The notes below the pieces were generated by a model. That model saw nothing but the letters and a program-made list of their open reading frames with translations, had not been told where the DNA came from and searched no databases. The translations under genes were made by a program, and so were the position numbers. 47,717 bases of DNA from a virus, in IMG/VR virus record IMGVR_UViG_3300045240_000091, positions 1 through 47,717 of that record, one strand, 5' to 3'. This document shows, piece by piece, positions 24,510-31,752 of the stretch. Positions within the stretch are counted from its first letter, which is position 1. Every line of letters begins with the position of its first letter.

Positions 24510-25229
24510 TTAAATTGCTAAGTGTGCTGACCGTGCCTTGCGCATGCCAAAGAGAGACATAAAACCAAATCCCAATGCCAACATGGCCCATATGCTGGGC
24601 TCGGGAACGCCGCTCTCCATCGCTTGGTTGAAGCCCGTGATGCTGCCGCCGGAGCGCAGCACCAGTGCTGCTCCCTCTGTCATCGAGAAGGGTGCTGCAG
24701 CATCGAACGCCGTGACCCGCGACCCAGCGAAGCTGTCCGGGTCGGTCAGCGCATGCCCCGCCACGCTCTCCAACAGCGTCCCTGGCGTGTTCGAGGAATT
24801 CGCCCCTTGCCGATCGAGGGGATCGGCGAAGAAGCTTAAGCGGCTGTCGGGCGCGCCGACATTGGCGTTGAACGTCAGCGAGCCCGAATTGTTGATGAAG
24901 GAGACGGGTGCGGTGAAGCCGGTGTCGGACGCCAAGAGCGTGACCGTGATCGGAATCCCAAGCGTGTCCTCGATGTTCGCGCTCGAAAGCTGCAGGGCAT
25001 CGACCTTGCCGAACGTCGACTGCGCCAGCGTGAGCTGGACGAACGCGCCCCCGACCGTCTGGTCGATCGTCAACAGGTTGTTCGCGCCGCCGCTCACGTC
25101 GCAGGAGAGCTGACCGTCGAAGCAGGTGAACGTCGAGGCCCCGACGCCGATCGAGAGCTGCAGCCTCGCTTCGGCTCCGCCGGCCATCAGCGCCAGCGCG
25201 CTGCTTAAAACCAAGAATCGCTTGAGCAT
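24510..25229 (-). CDS. PEP-CTERM exported protein (cargo gene)
   Basis: The 239-aa protein has a signal peptide (MLKRFLVLSSALALMAGGAE-A) and a beta-rich middle with two Cys (36 and 43). Its C-terminal sorting signal is V-P-E-P-S at 208-212, hydrophobic IWAMLALGFGFMSLFG to about 228, then basic RKAR. This is the PEP-CTERM tripartite signal recognised by exosortase, a bacterial export/surface system usually tied to exopolysaccharide. No exosortase is in the window, so the host would supply it. The gene stands alone: a hairpin follows it and a divergent gene lies upstream. GAGGGA lies about 9 nt before the ATG. It is probably expressed in lysogens and alters the host surface (inference). Confidence 0.88.
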   Translation of the reverse strand: MLKRFLVLSSALALMAGGAEARLQLSIGVGASTFTCFDGQLSCDVSGGANNLLTIDQTVGGAFVQLTLAQSTFGKVDALQLSSANIEDTLGIPITVTLLASDTGFTAPVSFINNSGSLTFNANVGAPDSRLSFFADPLDRQGANSSNTPGTLLESVAGHALTDPDSFAGSRVTAFDAAAPFSMTEGAALVLRSGGSITGFNQAMESGVPEPSIWAMLALGFGFMSLFGMRKARSAHLAI

Positions 25230-25272
25230 GGTGATGTGTCCCTCATCGAGCCTGTTGGGTGTCGGGTCGACT

Positions 25273-25296
25273 CTCCGCCCGACCCTCCGCCCGACC
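25273..25296. repeat. 12-bp tandem repeat between divergent genes
   Basis: CTCCGCCCGACC occurs twice in tandem at 25273-25284 and 25285-25296, in the ~100-bp gap between the PEP-CTERM gene and the plus-strand gene at 25329. An inverted GTCGGG precedes it at about 25262. It may be an operator for one or both genes. Confidence 0.5.
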
Positions 25297-25328
25297 CATC
25301 TTGCACATATCAGGCCAGGATGTCAGTC

Positions 25329-25562
25329 ATGTCGCACATGAGCCGGTCCAGGGCGTATGAAAAAGCGGCTTTGGCCCAGATGCTGATTGCGCTGGTCGAG
25401 GCCGGCCAGCCAGAGGTCATGCTCGCCTGCCTGAGGCGGGTGGTCGAGCACAAGGCTTTTGGCGTCACCACTGGCTTGATCGGGGTCGAGGAGGCCGATC
25501 GCTGGCTGGTGCTGGCCAATGCGCTCAGGGCGGCCGAGGAAACCCTGAAGAAAGCCGCATGA
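25329..25562 (+). CDS. Small helical protein
   Basis: The ATG at 25329 follows AGGA at 8-nt spacing; ATGs at 25320 and 25338 are in frame. The 77-aa product MSHMSRSRAYEKAALAQMLI continues as helices (EAGQPEVMLACLRRVVEHKA, VEEADRWLVLANALRAAEET). It has an amphipathic, all-alpha look and no known motif. It is a single gene on the plus strand, facing the end of the repressor operon 38 bp away. It could be a small regulator. Confidence 0.6.
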   Translation: MSHMSRSRAYEKAALAQMLIALVEAGQPEVMLACLRRVVEHKAFGVTTGLIGVEEADRWLVLANALRAAEETLKKAA

Positions 25563-25600
25563 CCGATTTCACAAAGTTCATGCCGTCTCATCCGCCAGCA

Positions 25601-25807
25601 TCACGGCATCATCTCGATCAGCAGCTCCTCTGCGCCGTAGACTTCGTGATCGCCGCAGGCTTCGCAGCGATGGCGGCGCGCGTCCGGCTCGCAGCCGCCC
25701 TGCTCATTGCCGCAGGCCAAGCAGAAGCCGGGGTCATCGAGGCTCGTCGTCCGACGCTCGCAAGCGTCAAGGATGCGGTCTTCAGTGATCGTCAGGTGCA
25801 TTTTCAT
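25601..25807 (-). CDS. Small zinc-ribbon protein (C-x2-C...C-x2-C)
   Basis: The ATG at 25807 overlaps the upstream stop (ATGA). The 68-aa protein MKMHLTITEDRILDACERRT has SLDDPGFCLACGNEQGGCEP followed by DARRHRCEACGDHEVYGAEE, which are two CxxC knuckles plus an extra Cys, so one zinc is likely. The ending AEELLIEM fits a family of small proteins I have seen in phages and alphaproteobacteria ('PGFCLACG.EQ..CEPDAR...CEACG...VYGAEELL'). Function unknown. It is the last gene of the repressor operon. Confidence 0.8.
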   Translation of the reverse strand: MKMHLTITEDRILDACERRTTSLDDPGFCLACGNEQGGCEPDARRHRCEACGDHEVYGAEELLIEMMP

Positions 25808-26124
25808 GGGGTCCACCACGTCGGAACCTTAGAATTGTGCAGCACTGTGATTTCCTCGACGAGCAGAGGTTCTAGAGCCTCCCAATCCTCATCGGATAGG
25901 TTATCGAGCAGACGGCAGGCGGCGATGCAGCGCGCGACAACCTGCCGGCTCGGCCCAGGACTGTTCACGCCATTGAGATAAGCCTGGACCGCCTGCTTGA
26001 CCTCATGCTCCACTGCATAGCGGCGTATCCACTCTGGGAAGGCGGGACGGTGGTCGGATGATACGTGCGATATGACGACGTGCGATATGACGACGTTCGT
26101 GTCGAACATGATGCCGCCCATCAT
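25804..26124 (-). CDS. Hypothetical protein of the repressor operon
   Basis: The 106-aa protein is linked to the upstream gene by a 4-bp ATGA overlap. The N-terminus MMGGIMFDTNVVISHVVISH contains a duplicated VVISH coded by a 15-bp tandem repeat. The rest is helical (EWIRRYAVEHEVKQAVQAYL, ARCIAACRLLDNLSDEDWEA). No motif is recognised. FDTNVVIS looks like the start of a PIN-type nuclease, but the following acidic residues of that family are not evident. Confidence 0.65.
   Translation of the reverse strand: MMGGIMFDTNVVISHVVISHVSSDHRPAFPEWIRRYAVEHEVKQAVQAYLNGVNSPGPSRQVVARCIAACRLLDNLSDEDWEALEPLLVEEITVLHNSKVPTWWTP
26065..26094. repeat. 15-bp perfect tandem duplication
   Basis: GTGCGATATGACGAC occurs at 26065-26079 and again at 26080-26094. 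It is in frame and codes the repeated VVISH of the 106-aa protein. It looks like a recent slippage event. Confidence 0.85.
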
Positions 26125-26621
26125 TTACCACCTTTTTCCAGCTCATCAAGCCGGCCGCGGATCTCATCCAGCGTCAGCCCGAGCTTGGTGGTCGGCAGGA
26201 TCTCGTTGCGCTCCCACACCAGGCGCTCAAGCATCTCGATCCGCTTCGACATGCCGGACTGAGTGGTCAGCGCGCTTTTGACATCCCTGGCCGCGGTCGT
26301 CAGCGTCCGGTCAAGGCGGACCACTACGTAGACGACCATTGCCGCAATGACGATGATGCCAGCAGTCTGCACCGCATCGATAAATTCACCTCTTGGCATG
26401 CCGTCGAAGCTTCCAAAGCCTAGAACCGGCGTGGGCGAAGGCGCGCGCGGCGCGAACTCACGGCCGAACCAGAAGCCGACCGCGGCCGCGATCGCCGCCG
26501 CGACCCCGACCAGGATGGCGATGTTGCGCGGCGTCTCCCAGAATTCCTGCTTGCGCCTGAGCTTGAGATCGGCGGCCAGAAGCTCCAATTCGAGCTGTCT
26601 TTTGTCGCCGTCGTCGGTCAT
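26121..26621 (-). CDS. Membrane protein with two TM helices and C-terminal coiled coil
   Basis: The ATG at 26621 overlaps the upstream stop (ATGA) and gives 166 aa. A charged N-terminal helix (KRQLELELLAADLKLRRKQE) is followed by TM1 (IAILVGVAAAIAAAVGFWFG, about 35-54), a Pro-rich loop, TM2 (AGIIVIAAMVVYVVVRL, about 85-101) and a coiled coil (MSKRIEMLERLVWERNEILP, LDEIRGRLDELEKG). Both ends would be cytoplasmic. Because it is co-transcribed with the repressor it may be made in lysogens, and superinfection exclusion is a reasonable guess. Confidence 0.72.
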   Translation of the reverse strand: MTDDGDKRQLELELLAADLKLRRKQEFWETPRNIAILVGVAAAIAAAVGFWFGREFAPRAPSPTPVLGFGSFDGMPRGEFIDAVQTAGIIVIAAMVVYVVVRLDRTLTTAARDVKSALTTQSGMSKRIEMLERLVWERNEILPTTKLGLTLDEIRGRLDELEKGGK

Positions 26622-26851
26622 CGCGCTGGCGCTAGGCCGGGTGTCAAGCGCTGCACGCCATTGATCGCCCTGATCAAGTCGAACGTCTCGAACCCGCTCT
26701 CCAGCCATACGTCGGCCAGGATCGAGGCCATCACCAGCACCACCGCCGGCCCGGCGTCGTCCCACGCGTCCCCCAAGCCCGGCAGCACATGCACTTGCAC
26801 CGCGGAATAGGCCCGATCGATTTCCTCCTTGGAGCTATTGTTATTTGTCAT
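26618..26851 (-). CDS. Small protein after the repressor
   Basis: The ATG at 26851 has AAGGA at 6-nt spacing and overlaps the repressor gene by 11 bp. The 77-aa protein MTNNNSSKEEIDRAYSAVQV has a central hydrophobic helix (AGPAVVLVMASILADVWLES) and ends RLTPGLAPAR. It might be membrane-associated. No family is recognised. Confidence 0.65.
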   Translation of the reverse strand: MTNNNSSKEEIDRAYSAVQVHVLPGLGDAWDDAGPAVVLVMASILADVWLESGFETFDLIRAINGVQRLTPGLAPAR

Positions 26852-27338
26852 CGCTATTCCTTTGTGCTCTAGGTTGTTTACCGGCCCCCGCTAGTTTCTG
26901 GTCGGCCTTGATGAAAAGACCGATGATCTCATGCGCGATATCATCCGGCAGGTAGCGCGCCGCCTGGAGGAACGACACGCCGACCTCACCGTGCGGCTTG
27001 GTGATCGACCAGTCGGCGGCGACGCTGTGCGCCGCCTTCAATTCGGCTTCCGGGGCTAGTTCGCTGACCTTGAGATGCTTGGCCAGTTTCTCCAGGTTCT
27101 CGCGGTCGGGAAAATTCTTGCCCGCGACCCACACTGAAATCCGGTCGCGGCCCTTGGCGACGTCCTTGCCTTCGGAACTGATATGCCGGCCCCAGATCTT
27201 GGCGGCGAGATCCGACTGTGACAGCTCCCGCTCCGACATCAATTGTCTCAGCCGCTTGGCGAAGTTGATGTCTCTCGCGCGTTCGATTGGCAGCCGCGCC
27301 CCTGCGACGCGCGGTAGTTGGTTGACGAATTTGGTCAT
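26841..27338 (-). CDS. XRE-type HTH protein, candidate phage repressor
   Basis: The 165-aa protein has an XRE/Cro-type HTH at about residues 26-92: FAKRLRQLMSERELSQSDLA, AAKIWGR, then ISVWVAGKNFPDRENLEKLA. A charged loop of about 15 residues (RHISSEGKDVAKGRD) between the second and third helices is longer than usual. The C-terminal part (VGVSFLQAARYLPDDIAHEI) is helical, with no LexA/CI peptidase motif, so control would not be by RecA-driven self-cleavage. It is divergent from the early operon and heads a five-gene operon, the standard place for the lysogeny repressor. Confidence 0.75.
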   Translation of the reverse strand: MTKFVNQLPRVAGARLPIERARDINFAKRLRQLMSERELSQSDLAAKIWGRHISSEGKDVAKGRDRISVWVAGKNFPDRENLEKLAKHLKVSELAPEAELKAAHSVAADWSITKPHGEVGVSFLQAARYLPDDIAHEIIGLFIKADQKLAGAGKQPRAQRNSDDK

Positions 27339-27399
27339 AGTGTTGAGCCTCCCAATTAACAGCCGGGAATCGCCGACTGCGCATGGTAATTACAACAAT

Positions 27400-27416
27400 G
27401 TTGGTCAATTGACAAC
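27400..27416. promoter_or_regulatory. Candidate repressor operator
   Basis: GTTGGTCAATTGACAAC is a palindrome with one mismatch pair and a perfect 10-bp core. It lies 62 bp upstream of the repressor ATG and overlaps a second GTTG/CAAC palindrome on its left. Which protein binds is inferred. Confidence 0.5.
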
Positions 27417-27487
27417 TCCTAACCCTACAACCCAACTTAGTGTTCCACAACAAACATTCTTTTGGCCCGGTTGCAATAGTTTTGTCA

Positions 27488-27510
27488 CCTCCCCAACAAA
27501 TAGGGGGAGG
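27488..27510 (+). terminator. GC-rich hairpin with short T-run in the switch region
   Basis: CCTCCCC (27488-27494) and GGGGAGG (27504-27510) form a 7-bp stem with a 9-nt loop, followed by CTGTTTTA on the plus strand. It could stop or attenuate read-through before the early promoter. Confidence 0.45.
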
Positions 27511-27542
27511 CTGTTTTATGACGCCCTGTTGATAAATTTTTC

Positions 27543-27572
27543 TTGACCGGAGTTGGGCGGCGTCGGTATGGT
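27543..27572 (+). promoter_or_regulatory. Candidate early promoter
   Basis: TTGACC (27543-27548) and TATGGT (27567-27572) are spaced 18 bp, a fair sigma-70-type match, 30 bp before the SD and start of the first early gene at 27603. The -10 lies between the arms of a 9-bp inverted repeat (27551-27559 / 27582-27590, AGTTGGGCG / CGCCCAACT). Confidence 0.5.
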
Positions 27573-27602
27573 GCGGGCGTTCGCCCAACTCTGTGAGGCG
27601 CA

Positions 27603-27812
27603 ATGCCAGCCATCCTGCAAACGCAGCCGTTTCGACCCAAATATAATTTCGACGCCATGCGCCACGGCGACGCGATCGAAGTCGAGAACACCAACGCCGC
27701 CCGCGAGATGTTCGCCCGCTGGAAACGCAAGACCGGCCGGAGCGGGCGCTTGGTCACCTCACGCGACTTTCCCAACCGATTATTTTTCCTCGACGACAGC
27801 GACCTCGTCTGA
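27603..27812 (+). CDS. First early gene, small basic protein
   Basis: The ATG at 27603 has GAGG at 5-nt spacing. The 69-aa protein MPAILQTQPFRPKYNFDAMR continues with HGDAIEVENTNAAREMFARW and a basic part KRKTGRSGRLVTSRDF. The 'G...V.......A...F..W....GR' pattern suggests a small DNA-binding or regulator protein. It heads the early operon and overlaps the next gene by 1 bp. Function unknown. Confidence 0.75.
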   Translation: MPAILQTQPFRPKYNFDAMRHGDAIEVENTNAAREMFARWKRKTGRSGRLVTSRDFPNRLFFLDDSDLV

Positions 27813-28330
27813 TGCGTTTCATTGACAGGACGGGCTCACGCTTCGGTCGATTGACGGTTTTGTGTCTTCACAGCGTAAGACGAAGGCCCGGACAGTCAAC
27901 GAAATGGGTTTGCGCTTGCGCCTGTGGGGCTGAAACAATTGTCGGCAGCACTGATCTGGTTACAGGAAACACGCGAAGTTGTGGGTGCATTAAGCGAGAA
28001 GAAACTGTCGCCCGCAACGTAACGCATGGCCACGCAAAAAAGGGGACGCCGCAGCGTCGCTTATACGCTCGCTGGGCCGGTATGCTCGCCCGATGCAACA
28101 ACCCGAACGCTACGAATTGGCCCCGATATGGCGGGCGCGGAGTCACCGTTTGCGACCGTTGGCGTAAATTTGAAAATTTCCTTGCGGATATGGATGTGCC
28201 GCCGCCCGGACTTACGCTCGACAGGAAGGACAACAATCTCGGATATTTCAAGGAAAACTGCTGGTGGGCGACCGTTAGCGAGCAAAACCGCAACCACCGC
28301 AAGCCTTCGCCCCCAGCGCCTCATGACTAG
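27812..28330 (+). CDS. HNH/AP2-type homing endonuclease-like protein
   Basis: The 172-aa protein starts MRFIDRTGSRFGRLTVLCLH and has a zinc ribbon (WVCACACGAETIVGSTDLVT, then TRSCGCI). The part LYARWAGMLARCNNPNATNW followed by PRYGGRGVTVCDRWRKFENF and LTLDRKDNNLGYFKENCWWA is the pattern of phage HNH/AP2-like nucleases ('W..M..RC.NP....Y..YGGRGI.VC.RW..F.NF..DMG..P...LDR.DN.G.Y...NCRWAT'). It is probably a selfish DNA element within the early operon. It overlaps the resolvase gene by 8 bp. Confidence 0.82.
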   Translation: MRFIDRTGSRFGRLTVLCLHSVRRRPGQSTKWVCACACGAETIVGSTDLVTGNTRSCGCIKREETVARNVTHGHAKKGTPQRRLYARWAGMLARCNNPNATNWPRYGGRGVTVCDRWRKFENFLADMDVPPPGLTLDRKDNNLGYFKENCWWATVSEQNRNHRKPSPPAPHD

Positions 28331-28778
28331 GATTCTAGGAGTCGACCCAGGCGCGGTGAGCGGCGCTTACGCCCTGCTCGTCAAGAACATGCAGCCGATC
28401 GCCGACGACATCCCGGTCGTCGACCGCCAGGTCGACGCCGCCGAATGGAGCCGCATCATCGCGCGCCTCAAGCCTGACGTCGCGGTGGTCGAGCAGGTTG
28501 GCGCAATGCCCGGTCAAGGCACCAGCAGCATGTTTCGATTTGGCATGGGATGCGGCCTGATCCGCGGCGTGCTGGCGGGGGCAGGGGTTCCCATCATTAG
28601 CGTCACGCCGGCAAAATGGAAGAAACATTTCAGTCTCGACAGCGACGCTGAAAAAAGCCGCGCCCTCGCCATCCGCCGGTTTCCCGGAGTGACGACGCTG
28701 GCGCGCAAAAAAGATCACGGCAGGGCCGAGGCTTTGCTGCTCGCCTTGTGGAAAATTGAAACCGACGACCCCGTCTAA
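28323..28778 (+). CDS. RuvC-like Holliday junction resolvase
   Basis: The ATG at 28323 lies inside the end of the previous gene. The 151-aa protein has the RuvC-type RNase H fold pattern: MTRILGVDPGAVSGAYALL with Asp 8, VAVVEQVGAMPGQGTSSMFR with Glu 57, and LARKKDHGRAEALLLALW with Asp 131 and Glu 136 as acidic candidates. The MPGQG and RFGMG motifs are typical of the phage branch. It would cut branched DNA during replication or recombination. Confidence 0.85.
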   Translation: MTRILGVDPGAVSGAYALLVKNMQPIADDIPVVDRQVDAAEWSRIIARLKPDVAVVEQVGAMPGQGTSSMFRFGMGCGLIRGVLAGAGVPIISVTPAKWKKHFSLDSDAEKSRALAIRRFPGVTTLARKKDHGRAEALLLALWKIETDDPV

Positions 28779-28793
28779 ACCGAGGAAACGCTA

Positions 28794-30128
28794 TTGGCCC
28801 TGTGGCAGCACCAGGTCGAAGCCGCCGCTTTCATCATGCGGGTGAAACGGGGCGCGCTGTGGCACGACACCGGCACCGGCAAGAGCCAGAGCGCGATCGA
28901 GGTCGCCGACCAGGTCGGCGCGATGTTCATCCTCAATCTCTGCCCGGTGATCGCGCTCGAGCACTGGAAGGAGCAATTCGCCAAGCACGGCAAGCTGCGC
29001 CGCAACGTCACGCTCGTGCGCTCGCCGGATGCACCGCTGTGGTGTGCGAACGTCATCGTCGTGCCGTTCTCTTTAATCTCGAAATATCCGGCGCTGGCGA
29101 GGCGATTGCGGCAATATCGGTTCGACCTCCTGATCATCGACGAGGCGCATGCGCTGAAGTCGATGGATTCGAACCGCACCCAGGCGATCTACCGGATTGG
29201 CGACGAGCGCGGCGGCCTGCAGGATTGCGCGCCCCTCACCGTGCTCCTGTCGGCGACGCTGGCCCCCAACGGCTTCCCAAATGAGCTTTACCCGCACCTA
29301 AGAGCTTTGCGGCCGGATCTGCTCGGGCCGGCGATCGGCTATGATTCCTTCGTCGCCCGCTATTGCGAAGTGAAGTTCAGCCGCAACATCGAGCGCGTTG
29401 TGGGCATGAAGAAGACCACCGCGCCCGAATTGAAGCGGATCATGGCGAAGTTCGCCCATCGGGTGAAGAAGAAGGACGTGCAGAAGGATCTGCCGCCGTT
29501 CATGGTCGATGTCTGGCCGGTCAATGTCGCCGACCTGGTCGTGCCCGACGCCCTCAAGCTCGAATGGGAGACTTCAGAGTCGTTGCTGGCGCGCGACGTC
29601 GGCAAGGCGACCGGCGAAGACGCATTGGCGATTGCGCGCTCGTCGCCGCATTCGGCGACCAATCGCCGCCTGACCGGCATGATCAAAGTGCAGGCGATGG
29701 CTGCATTGCTTGAGCCCAACCTGGCGACCGGCCGCAAGGTCATCGCCTTCAGCGTTCATCACGATGTGATCGACGCGCTTGCCGAGCGGTTCAAGGGCCA
29801 GGTCGTCACCCTCGACGGTCGCACGCCGGCGGCGAAGCGCCAGGCCAACATCAAAGCTTTCCGCGACAACCCAAAGGTCCATTTGTTCAATGGGCAGATC
29901 AGCGCCGCCGGCGAAGTGATCGACCTCACGCCGTGCTCGCTCATGTACATCTTCGAACAAGACTGGGTGCCGAAAACAATCACCCAGGCGATCGGCCGCG
30001 CCAACCGGCCCGGCCAGGTCGAGCCGCTGATGGTGTGGGTGCTGACGCTCGCCGGCTCGATCGACGATGCGCTCAGCCGGACCCTGATCCACAAAACCCG
30101 CGACATTGAGACGCTGGAGCCAGTTTGA
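28794..30128 (+). CDS. SNF2-type superfamily 2 helicase
   Basis: The start is TTG at 28794 with GAGG 8 nt upstream. The 444-aa protein has Walker A DTGTGKS (residues 25-31), DEAH at 116-119, motif III LSATLAPNG at 152-160, and near residue 398 motif VI QAIGRANRPGQ. It begins at once with WQHQVEAAAFIM, the Q-motif-like start of SNF2 enzymes. The size is the compact phage type without extra domains. It probably acts in replication or branch migration with the RuvC-like enzyme. Confidence 0.9.
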   Translation: MALWQHQVEAAAFIMRVKRGALWHDTGTGKSQSAIEVADQVGAMFILNLCPVIALEHWKEQFAKHGKLRRNVTLVRSPDAPLWCANVIVVPFSLISKYPALARRLRQYRFDLLIIDEAHALKSMDSNRTQAIYRIGDERGGLQDCAPLTVLLSATLAPNGFPNELYPHLRALRPDLLGPAIGYDSFVARYCEVKFSRNIERVVGMKKTTAPELKRIMAKFAHRVKKKDVQKDLPPFMVDVWPVNVADLVVPDALKLEWETSESLLARDVGKATGEDALAIARSSPHSATNRRLTGMIKVQAMAALLEPNLATGRKVIAFSVHHDVIDALAERFKGQVVTLDGRTPAAKRQANIKAFRDNPKVHLFNGQISAAGEVIDLTPCSLMYIFEQDWVPKTITQAIGRANRPGQVEPLMVWVLTLAGSIDDALSRTLIHKTRDIETLEPV

Positions 30129-30135
30129 AACGCCA

Positions 30136-30164
30136 ATTGGTAGTGGCGGCCCCTTGCTACCAAT
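30136..30164 (+). terminator. 8-bp hairpin after the helicase gene
   Basis: ATTGGTAG (30136-30143) and CTACCAAT (30157-30164) form a perfect stem with a 13-nt loop in the gap after the helicase stop. No clean T-run follows, so it may be a weak terminator or RNA processing site. Confidence 0.45.
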
Positions 30165-30193
30165 CAACTTTCACAGGGGCTGGAGTACTAAAG

Positions 30194-30547
30194 ATGGCAA
30201 AGCAGCCAAACTCAATGCTCTACCCGCTGCCAGATAAGCGCCCAATCAGCGCCAAGCCGGCTGCCTTCCTCAATCAGGTGGATAGTCTGTTGTCCAAATA
30301 TTGGGGCACGGTCAAGAAGCTCCTCGATGCGGTGAGCAACGCCTCATCGATCAACGGCAAGGTCGAGATTGACCGCGCCTTCGCCGCCAAAGTTTTGCAG
30401 GAGAAGGCCGCAGACGACGGCATGGGCGATGTGGCTTCCGCCAAGATCACCAAGATCATGCGCGGGATCGACACGCTTCTGCGCCGTGAGAATCTCGGCA
30501 CCAAACAGCGTCGCTTGGCGATGAACTCAGCCACAACGGCAGGGTAA
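30194..30547 (+). CDS. Hypothetical early protein
   Basis: The ATG at 30194 (MAKQPNSMLYPLPDKRPISA) follows GGAG at about 9-nt spacing and gives 117 aa. A frame from 30125 would add 23 residues but cross the hairpin. The body is helical (AAFLNQVDSLLSKYWGTVKK, ITKIMRGIDTLLRRENLGTK) and weakly basic. No motif is seen. Its place suggests a replication or regulatory accessory. Confidence 0.65.
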   Translation: MAKQPNSMLYPLPDKRPISAKPAAFLNQVDSLLSKYWGTVKKLLDAVSNASSINGKVEIDRAFAAKVLQEKAADDGMGDVASAKITKIMRGIDTLLRRENLGTKQRRLAMNSATTAG

Positions 30548-30554
30548 AATAACA

Positions 30555-30581
30555 GGGGATGGGATTCACGGCCCCATCCCC
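30555..30581 (+). terminator. 9-bp hairpin between early genes
   Basis: GGGGATGGG (30555-30563) and CCCATCCCC (30573-30581) form a perfect stem with a 9-nt loop, 7 bp after a stop and just before the SD of the next gene. No T-run follows. The position is like the other gap hairpins. Confidence 0.5.
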
Positions 30582-30598
30582 CACCGAAAAGGAAAACA

Positions 30599-30829
30599 AT
30601 GATGAAAACAGCAGATAACATTGCGGAAGCTCTCGCTCAACTTGAAAAATTTGAGGTCGATGATTGGAGCGGCAGTTCCACCAGCTTTGGCCCTTGCGAC
30701 ATCGCCGCGCTTGCCATCATGGGCAGCGACCCGGCACGGCTGAGGATCATCCTAGAATCATTTGATGGCCCCGTGCCCACGGCAGTTATTTACAGACGAT
30801 GGAGAGGCGTCGTGGAGGCTATGCGATGA
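30599..30829 (+). CDS. Small hypothetical early protein
   Basis: The ATG at 30599 has AAGGA at 5-nt spacing; ATG at 30602 is also possible. The 76-aa protein MMKTADNIAEALAQLEKFEV has SSTSFGPCDIAALAIMGSDP, then a helix ending RRWRGVVEAMR. It overlaps the next gene by 4 bp. No family is recognised. Confidence 0.65.
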   Translation: MMKTADNIAEALAQLEKFEVDDWSGSSTSFGPCDIAALAIMGSDPARLRIILESFDGPVPTAVIYRRWRGVVEAMR

Positions 30830-31752
30830 ACGCTCAACCTCCTCCTGTCACTTTTGCGCCTCTGCGCCTTTATGAGAACGCCAGCGCGGCGCTCGCTGAA
30901 TTGCATCGCATCGATGAAGTCAAAGACATTCGCGACAAAGCGGTGGCGTTAGAAATCTACGCCCGCCAAGCGAAGGACACTGAGCTTATCGACAGAGCCA
31001 CTGAAATCAGGATGAGGGCTGAAATTAGAGCGGGTCAGCTTCTACGTGAAATGGAGAAAGCAAAGGGTGGCGAACAATATCATAAATGCACCGGTTCTCC
31101 ACAGGAACCAGTGCATACCCTCGCTGATCTCGGTGTCACCAAAAAACAGAGTCATAAATGGCAGAAATTAGCTGCGTTATCGGAAGCAGAACAAAACACC
31201 ATCATTGCTGAGGCCAAGTCACCACGCACAAGGGAGGGTCGAGGGTCCAAAGCTGAGAAGCTCAACGCCGCGCTGAGGCATGCTCAAGCGGCTGAAGCCC
31301 AGACCGGCAAGCTGCCACCTGAGAAGGAACTGGCCGCCGCTGCTGGCGTCTCGCCTGCGACCGCTAACGAGGCGCTCCAGATCATCCGCCACAACCGGCC
31401 AGAGGACATTGGCCGGGTCCAGCTCACCAAGACCACCAACGATCACATTGAAGCGGCGATGAAACATCGTTTGCGTGAGTGGGAGAAGGACTTCGATGAG
31501 CGCGTACGCCTCGCCATGCTGGAGCACAACAAAGACTATCGCTCTGTTCTTGAGGAATCAAAAAAGCGGGCCGAGGAAAAAGAGGAACGCTACAACAACC
31601 TCATTAATGACTTTAAGCCGCTCTTCACCGAGACGGAATACACTGTCATCCTTACCTGTCTTCATCCCGATAACGTCGCATCCAAGGAAAAGCGCGACAC
31701 CGCGTTCAAGGCGTTCAACGCCATGAAGTTTCAACTAACAGGGAAAAAATGA
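30826..31752 (+). CDS. Conserved phage protein, KAGQLL type, with helical C-terminus
   Basis: The ATG at 30826 has GGAGG at 7-nt spacing and overlaps the previous stop. The 308-aa protein has a helical N-terminal domain (ALAELHRIDEVKDIRDKAVA, LIDRATEIRMRAEIRAGQLL, REMEK) followed by LADLGVTKKQSHKWQKLAAL. This combination is common in phage and mobile-element proteins and is sometimes grouped with ParB-like regulators. A second HTH-like part (KELAAAAGVSPATANEALQI) and a charged coiled coil follow. It is probably DNA-binding; the role in replication is unproven. The region has visibly lower GC than its neighbours. Confidence 0.72.
   Translation: MNAQPPPVTFAPLRLYENASAALAELHRIDEVKDIRDKAVALEIYARQAKDTELIDRATEIRMRAEIRAGQLLREMEKAKGGEQYHKCTGSPQEPVHTLADLGVTKKQSHKWQKLAALSEAEQNTIIAEAKSPRTREGRGSKAEKLNAALRHAQAAEAQTGKLPPEKELAAAAGVSPATANEALQIIRHNRPEDIGRVQLTKTTNDHIEAAMKHRLREWEKDFDERVRLAMLEHNKDYRSVLEESKKRAEEKEERYNNLINDFKPLFTETEYTVILTCLHPDNVASKEKRDTAFKAFNAMKFQLTGKK

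Larger units (their letters stand above)
27339..27602. promoter_or_regulatory. Repressor / early-operon intergenic control region
   Basis: This 264-bp gene-free region separates the minus-strand repressor from the plus-strand early genes. It contains GTTG/CAAC half-sites: CAACAATGTTG (27393-27403) and the 17-bp near-palindrome at 27400-27416 with the perfect core GTCAATTGAC, plus GTAATTAC at 27386-27393. A hairpin (27488-27510) and a promoter candidate (27543-27572) follow. This is where I would place the genetic switch. Confidence 0.65.

Noticed and set aside
25559-25981. Plus-strand frame starting with an ATGA overlap after the 77-aa gene
   Set aside because: It runs opposite the zinc-ribbon and 106-aa genes, whose CxxC motifs and overlaps are convincing. 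Its own sequence shows no motif.
25804-26124. PIN-domain toxin, from the FDTNVVIS start
   Set aside because: The later acidic residues expected of a PIN nuclease are not in place, and no antitoxin partner is evident.
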